From the NCBI RefSeq assembly GCF_018866305.1, contig NZ_CP076456.1, positions 3,658,001-3,722,000 on the forward strand: a stretch of DNA of 64,000 nt, written 5' to 3'. The stretch is from Arthrobacter sunyaminii (GTDB lineage: Bacteria; Actinomycetota; Actinomycetes; Actinomycetales; Micrococcaceae). The notes under the pieces are model-generated. The model did no database searches. It saw only the letters and a program-made list of their open reading frames with translations, and was not told the origin of the DNA. Made by a program: the position numbers and the translations under genes. Below are positions 60,249-64,000 of this stretch, piece after piece. Within the stretch, counting starts at the first letter, position 1. Each line of letters opens with the position of its first letter.

Positions 60249-60338
60249 TCAGAAGAGCATGCCGAGGAACCCCACGCTGAGGCTGCCCACCAGTGCGATG
60301 ATGAGGAGCCAGACGATGAGCGTTCGGTACTTGTTCAT
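60249..60338 (-). CDS. Small hydrophobic membrane protein (29 residues)
   Basis: An ATG at 60336-60338 opens a 29-codon frame: a short basic start (MNKYRT), one TM helix (LIVWLLIIALVGSLSVGFL) and a brief end (GMLF). An in-frame ATG at 60345-60347 could extend it by three residues. It lies 21 bp after the stop of the MFS gene on the same strand, with no clear Shine-Dalgarno sequence, so it may be translated by coupling. No homologue can be named. Confidence 0.5.
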   Translation of the reverse strand: MNKYRTLIVWLLIIALVGSLSVGFLGMLF

Positions 60339-60359
60339 GGTTCGCATAGTTCGTCGAGT

Positions 60360-61565
60360 CTACCGACCGGAGGCCGAACGTGTGCGGGTGGCAATCAGTG
60401 CAGCCACGGCCACCAGAGCGGACAGCGTCATGATGACCGCCAGCGGCACCGCGGATTCCTCGCCGGCAAGTCCCGTCAGCGGGGAGACCAGTGCCCCGGC
60501 AAAGAACTGGCCGCCGCCCAGGACTGCCGATCCGCTGCCCGCGGCGAGGCCCACCTCGGCGAGGGCCAGTGACGTGGTGTTGCCCATGATGAAGCCCACC
60601 GAGGTGGCTGCGAAGAAGATGGGTACCGCCAGGAGCAGTGGTGGTGCGGCCGAAACTGACAGCACCAGAACAGCGACGGACATGGTGAGCAGCACGGACA
60701 CCGCCGCCGTGACCGTCTTCCTCGGCGGTATCCGGCGGGCCAGCCGGGCGGAGACAAATCCGGCACCGACCAGGCCCATGGCGTTCACTCCGAAGGCCAG
60801 TCCATAGGCGGACGCCGTCAGTCCCATCAGGTTTTGGTACACAAAGGGCGAGGCCGAGATGTAGGCCATCAGCACACCGAAGGTGCTGGCAAAGAGCACG
60901 GCATAGCCGAGGAATTTGCGGTTCGCGACCACGCCTGACAGCCCGGCCAGCATCGGCCCGCTGCTGCGGTGGTGCAGGGGCTGGGATTCCGCCAGCACAC
61001 CCGCCACACACACGAACATCACCAGTGCCAGCCCGGCAAGCACCCAGAGGACGCCGCGCCAGCCAAGGTGCTCTGCCAACAGCCCGCCCACCGTCGGCGC
61101 AACCACCGGCGCCACGCCGCCGATGGTCATGAGCAGGCTGAAGGTGCGTGCCGACGTCGCGCCCGTAGTCAGGTCCGCGACCATGGCGCGCGCAATAACC
61201 ACTCCTGCCGAAGCGCACAGCCCCTGGAGCAGCCGGCCGGCCACGAGTACGGCCAGATTGGGTGCGAGGGCGCACACCGCCGACGCGACAACAAAGCCTG
61301 CGGATCCAAGGAACAGCGGGCGGAAGCGGCCGTACCGGTCCGAGAGCGGGCCGAACACCAGCTGGCCGGCCCCCATGCCGAGAAGGAACGCGGTGAGGGT
61401 CAGCTGCACTGCGGTGGCGGACGCCTCGAGCTCATCGGTCATGGCCGGAAAGGAGGGCAGGTAGAGATCGGTGGCAAACGGCCCGGTGGCGGAGAGCAGG
61501 GCCAGAACCAGCAACAACCCGGTTGTCATGGCGGTAACCGGCTTGCGGCGAAACGGACTAAACAT
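60360..61565 (-). CDS. MFS drug transporter, Bcr/CflA type
   Basis: 401 residues, 12 TM segments. The N-terminal LALLSATGPFATDLYLPSFP is diagnostic of Bcr/CflA proteins, followed by GAGQLVFGPLSDRYGRFRPL (motif A) and motif C-like GGVAPVVAPTVGGLL near 135-150. Members export bicyclomycin, chloramphenicol or sulphonamides, or cysteine. It precedes the 29-residue microprotein gene. Confidence 0.92.
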   Translation of the reverse strand: MFSPFRRKPVTAMTTGLLLVLALLSATGPFATDLYLPSFPAMTDELEASATAVQLTLTAFLLGMGAGQLVFGPLSDRYGRFRPLFLGSAGFVVASAVCALAPNLAVLVAGRLLQGLCASAGVVIARAMVADLTTGATSARTFSLLMTIGGVAPVVAPTVGGLLAEHLGWRGVLWVLAGLALVMFVCVAGVLAESQPLHHRSSGPMLAGLSGVVANRKFLGYAVLFASTFGVLMAYISASPFVYQNLMGLTASAYGLAFGVNAMGLVGAGFVSARLARRIPPRKTVTAAVSVLLTMSVAVLVLSVSAAPPLLLAVPIFFAATSVGFIMGNTTSLALAEVGLAAGSGSAVLGGGQFFAGALVSPLTGLAGEESAVPLAVIMTLSALVAVAALIATRTRSASGR

Positions 61566-61673
61566 AGGCCTGATGGTACGTGGCCCCTCCCCCGCGGCTC
61601 CATTCAGGTGGAGGATGGCAGCACGGCACCATCCAGCACGCCCAAAGCCAACGTTGAGAAGGACGGATGCACC

Positions 61674-62120
61674 ATGAGCAACGGTGAAGAGGACCGCAAA
61701 CGCATTGTTGTGGGGGTGGACGGCTCCCGGCTCTCCATTGAAGCGCTCTGGAAGGCCCGGCGCCTGGCCGCAGTGCTGGGGTGCTCCCTGGAGGTGGTGA
61801 CCGTCTGGGAGTACAGCATTTCCCTGGCCCCGCCGGTTCCCACGGAAGTCTGGTCTCCGCAGACCCAGGCCGAGCTGACGCTCAAGGAGGCAGTGGAGGA
61901 AGCCTTCGGGGAGGACGTCCCGGCGGATCTCAAGCAGACCGCCCTGGTGGGACTGCCGGTGGAGCTCCTCATCGAAGCCAGCCGCGGGGCGGAAATGCTG
62001 GTGGTGGGCAACCGCGGACGCGGCGGCTTTGCGGGACTGCTGCTCGGATCCGTCAGCTCAACGCTGGCGGCGCATGCGCATTGTCCGGTGCTGATCGTTC
62101 ACCGCGGCGAATCGGCGTAA
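61674..62120 (+). CDS. Universal stress protein (UspA family)
   Basis: 148 residues, one Usp domain. It opens IVVGVDGSRLSIEALWKARR (ATP-binding G-V-D-G-S) and has the nucleotide motif G-2x-G-9x-G-S/T in VVGNRGRGGFAGLLLGSVSS near 115-135, ending HCPVLIVHRG. The ATP-binding subtype is therefore likely. It lies between two MFS exporter genes on its own strand; no shared stress motif is present upstream. Confidence 0.92.
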   Translation: MSNGEEDRKRIVVGVDGSRLSIEALWKARRLAAVLGCSLEVVTVWEYSISLAPPVPTEVWSPQTQAELTLKEAVEEAFGEDVPADLKQTALVGLPVELLIEASRGAEMLVVGNRGRGGFAGLLLGSVSSTLAAHAHCPVLIVHRGESA

Positions 62121-62144
62121 ACGATACGGATCCTGCCGCAGCAC

Positions 62145-63668
62145 TTAGTGCCCGGCCGGAGCCTTGCGCAACAGCACGCCGGCACCGGCGGCAGCCACCA
62201 GCATGATCACCACGCCGATCAGGGACGTGACACTGACACCCGAATCAAAAGCGGCCTGCGCCGAGTGCAGCAGAGCCGAACCTTGTTCCGGCGGCAGCGC
62301 CTGCGCGGCATCGACGGCGCCGCCGAGGGTTTGGCCGGCCGATTCGGCTTGTTCGGCGCTCAGTCCCGCCGGGACCTGCACGCCGTTGCGGTACGCAGCC
62401 GTGAGGATGCTGCCCAGCACCGCGGTGCCCAGGACGGAGCCGATCTCATAGGCTGTCTCGGAAATGGCCGAGGCGGACCCGGCGCGGGACGGCGGAACAC
62501 TGGCGAGGATCAGGTCATTGGAAATGGTTTCCGCAGCGCCCACTCCGACGCCCAGGAACAGGAAGGCCACCACCAGCTGGAGTACTGTCACGGACTCGCC
62601 GGCGAAAAACACCAGAGCGTAGCCGGCGGCATTGAACAGCAGCCCGCCGGCCACCACGTAGGCGGGGCGCAGATGCTTGACCAGCGGCACCACGGCCAGT
62701 CCGGTGATGACCGTCAGCACCAGTCCGGGCAGCATGGTCAGGCCCGCTTCGATGGGTGACTGCCCCACCACCAGCTGCAGGTGCTGGGAGAGGAAAAAGA
62801 TGAAGCCCACCATGGCGAAGAGGCTCAGCAGGTTGGCGCTGATGGACCCGGTGAACACCGGATTGCGGAACAGGCGGACGTCCAGCATCGGCTTCTCGCG
62901 GCTCAGCTGGCGGCGCACAAACAACGTGCCCAGCACCAGGCCGAGGAGGATGAACGGCAGTCCGTGAGCGGCGCCGTCGGACGCGAAGGACTTGATGCCG
63001 TAGGTGATGGACAGCATGGCACCCATGACCAGCACGACGCCGGGCACGTCCACGGCTCCCGGGCTCGGGTCCTTGGATTCAGGCAGCAGGATGGGTCCGA
63101 AGACCAGCAGCGGAAGCAGCACCGGAATGGACAGCAGGAACACCGAGCCCCACCAGTAGTTCTCCAGCAGCACTCCGCCCACGATCGGTCCCAGGGCGGC
63201 CCCTCCGGAGAACCCCGCAGCCCAGATGGCCACCGCAACGCGTCGCTGGGACGGCACCGTGAAGATGTTCCGGATCAGGGACAGCGTGGCAGGCATCAGC
63301 ATGGCACCGAAAACACCCATGAGGGCGCGGGCCAGGATCAGCATGGAGGCCGAGGGTGCAAACGCCGCGACCAGTGACATGACGCCGAAACCTACGCTGC
63401 CGATCATCAGCACCCGGCGGCGGCCGATCCGGTCCCCCAGGCTGCCCATCGGGACCAGCAGTCCCGCCAGCACCAGCGCGTAGATGTCCACAATCCAGAG
63501 CAACTGTGTGCCGCTGGGCGCCAGGGCCCGGGACAGTGACGGGATGGCGAAGCTGAGGACGTTGTTGTCGATGGAGATCAGCAGCACTGGCAGCATCAGG
63601 ACTGCAAGTCCCCACCATTCGCGCTTTCCTGCACGCGTAATAGCGGGCCTTTCCTGAACGGCCGTCAC
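62145..63668 (-). CDS. MFS multidrug transporter, EmrB/QacA (DHA2) type
   Basis: 507 residues, 14 TM segments. Motif A is PMGSLGDRIGRRRVLMIGSV near 70-90, motif C-like GFSGGAALGPIVGGVLLENY near 150-170, and TM1 has DNNVLSFAIPSL. AAGGAGG five bases before GTG 63666-63668 gives an excellent start. It is divergent from a TetR gene with an operator palindrome between them, the standard layout of a drug-inducible efflux gene. Confidence 0.93.
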   Translation of the reverse strand: MTAVQERPAITRAGKREWWGLAVLMLPVLLISIDNNVLSFAIPSLSRALAPSGTQLLWIVDIYALVLAGLLVPMGSLGDRIGRRRVLMIGSVGFGVMSLVAAFAPSASMLILARALMGVFGAMLMPATLSLIRNIFTVPSQRRVAVAIWAAGFSGGAALGPIVGGVLLENYWWGSVFLLSIPVLLPLLVFGPILLPESKDPSPGAVDVPGVVLVMGAMLSITYGIKSFASDGAAHGLPFILLGLVLGTLFVRRQLSREKPMLDVRLFRNPVFTGSISANLLSLFAMVGFIFFLSQHLQLVVGQSPIEAGLTMLPGLVLTVITGLAVVPLVKHLRPAYVVAGGLLFNAAGYALVFFAGESVTVLQLVVAFLFLGVGVGAAETISNDLILASVPPSRAGSASAISETAYEIGSVLGTAVLGSILTAAYRNGVQVPAGLSAEQAESAGQTLGGAVDAAQALPPEQGSALLHSAQAAFDSGVSVTSLIGVVIMLVAAAGAGVLLRKAPAGH

Positions 63669-63725
63669 GGCGTCCTCCTTCTAAAAGTCGTGGGGGGATT
63701 TGGGCAGAGATAGGCCCGGCAAGCT

Positions 63726-63749
63726 ACTGTACCGTCTAGACTGTACAGT
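63726..63749. promoter_or_regulatory. TetR operator between efflux gene and regulator
   Basis: Arms ACTGTAC (63726-63732) and GTACAGT (63743-63749) frame the central TCTAGA in a 24-bp palindrome with 11 of 12 position pairs matching. It lies midway between the divergent MFS and TetR genes and overlaps both presumed promoters, as expected for autoregulation plus repression. Confidence 0.65.
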
Positions 63750-63795
63750 TCTCAAATTGCGACTGCTTTCCGGTGTGATGGCGTAGCGTAAAAGC

Positions 63796-64000
63796 ATGTC
63801 CAACACTCGTCCTGCCCGGGACCGCATCCTTGATGCCTACGAGGAGCTGCTCATCAATGAAGGCCCACGCGGCGCCACCCTCGATGCCGTGGTTGCACGC
63901 GCCGAAGTCTCGAAGGGCGGGCTGCTCTATCACTTCAAGAACAAGGAAGCGATGGCCGCGGCCCTCATCGCCCGCCTCGAGGAACTCGCCGCGGCCGACC
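63796..64000 (+). CDS. TetR family regulator, N-terminal part (window end)
   Basis: 68 residues are visible, with the C-terminus beyond the window. The helix-turn-helix is standard TetR: RDRILDAYEELLINEGPRGA, T-L-D-A-V-V-A-R-A-E-V-S-K-G-G-L-L-Y-H-F-K-N-K-E. It most likely represses the divergent EmrB/QacA-type exporter through the palindrome at 63726-63749. The ligand-binding domain is not visible. Confidence 0.92.
   Translation, partial: MSNTRPARDRILDAYEELLINEGPRGATLDAVVARAEVSKGGLLYHFKNKEAMAAALIARLEELAAAD

Noticed and set aside
1..64000. CRISPR arrays, prophage, insertion sequences or integrative elements
   Set aside because: No spaced direct repeats, transposase, integrase, terminal inverted repeats or tRNA-edge duplication were found; gene content and composition are even across the window.

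Overview
The window is one continuous stretch of high-GC actinobacterial chromosome. Codon use, GTG/TTG starts, lipobox signals and the mix of families (DUF222/HNH, DUF6308, DUF1622, ABM monooxygenases) point to Micrococcaceae, most likely Arthrobacter or a close relative. I see no phage, transposase, integrase or CRISPR array. RNA genes are the tmRNA gene ssrA (minus, 5880-6246) and one tRNA-Ala with anticodon CGC (minus, 37311-37383). A guanidine-III (ykkC-III) riboswitch lies before a pair of small multidrug resistance genes.

Layout. 1-8.6 kb: end of a flavin reductase, small monooxygenase/NTF2-type proteins, a flavoprotein monooxygenase with a fused NTF2-like domain, an orphan NMT1-like binding protein without signal peptide, ssrA, and an SMP-30 lactonase. 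8.7-19 kb: riboswitch plus SMR pair, an amino-acid permease, an MFS exporter, small membrane proteins, a DUF222/HNH gene whose tail is split off by a frameshift, an NRAMP Mn/Fe transporter and trxB. 19-32.5 kb: GNAT enzymes, two ABC-2 export modules, a four-gene lipoprotein/membrane-fusion/MacB/FtsX export operon, and glycerol dehydrogenase. 32.6-46.9 kb: an SOS-type umuDC operon, PadR, a ribosome-rescue factor, a Cys-rich copper protein, IclR, a P1B-type ATPase, CorA, an MFS/alcohol dehydrogenase operon and a glycosyltransferase. 47-55.5 kb: Mn-catalase, then a seven-gene catabolic operon read leftwards (TAXI binding protein, DUF1850, fused TRAP permease, DapA-family lyase, SDR, FAH hydrolase, LhgO-like oxidase). 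55.7-64 kb: S10 peptidase, stress-type SDR and membrane proteins, a universal stress protein, two drug-type MFS exporters and a divergent TetR regulator cut by the window end.

How the genes work together. The TRAP operon looks like a complete route for import and breakdown of a sugar acid or hydroxy acid. Metal handling is a theme: NRAMP, P1B ATPase, CorA, Mn-catalase and the Cys-rich protein. A near-palindrome, TAGTAAGNATRCTKA, lies in the same orientation upstream of the Mn-catalase, the 58081 membrane protein and the 60085 SDR, and suggests a shared stress regulon whose regulator is not in the window. The other notable item is a UmuD homologue that keeps the cleavage site but has Ala and Arg where the catalytic Ser and Lys should be, beside an intact UmuC.
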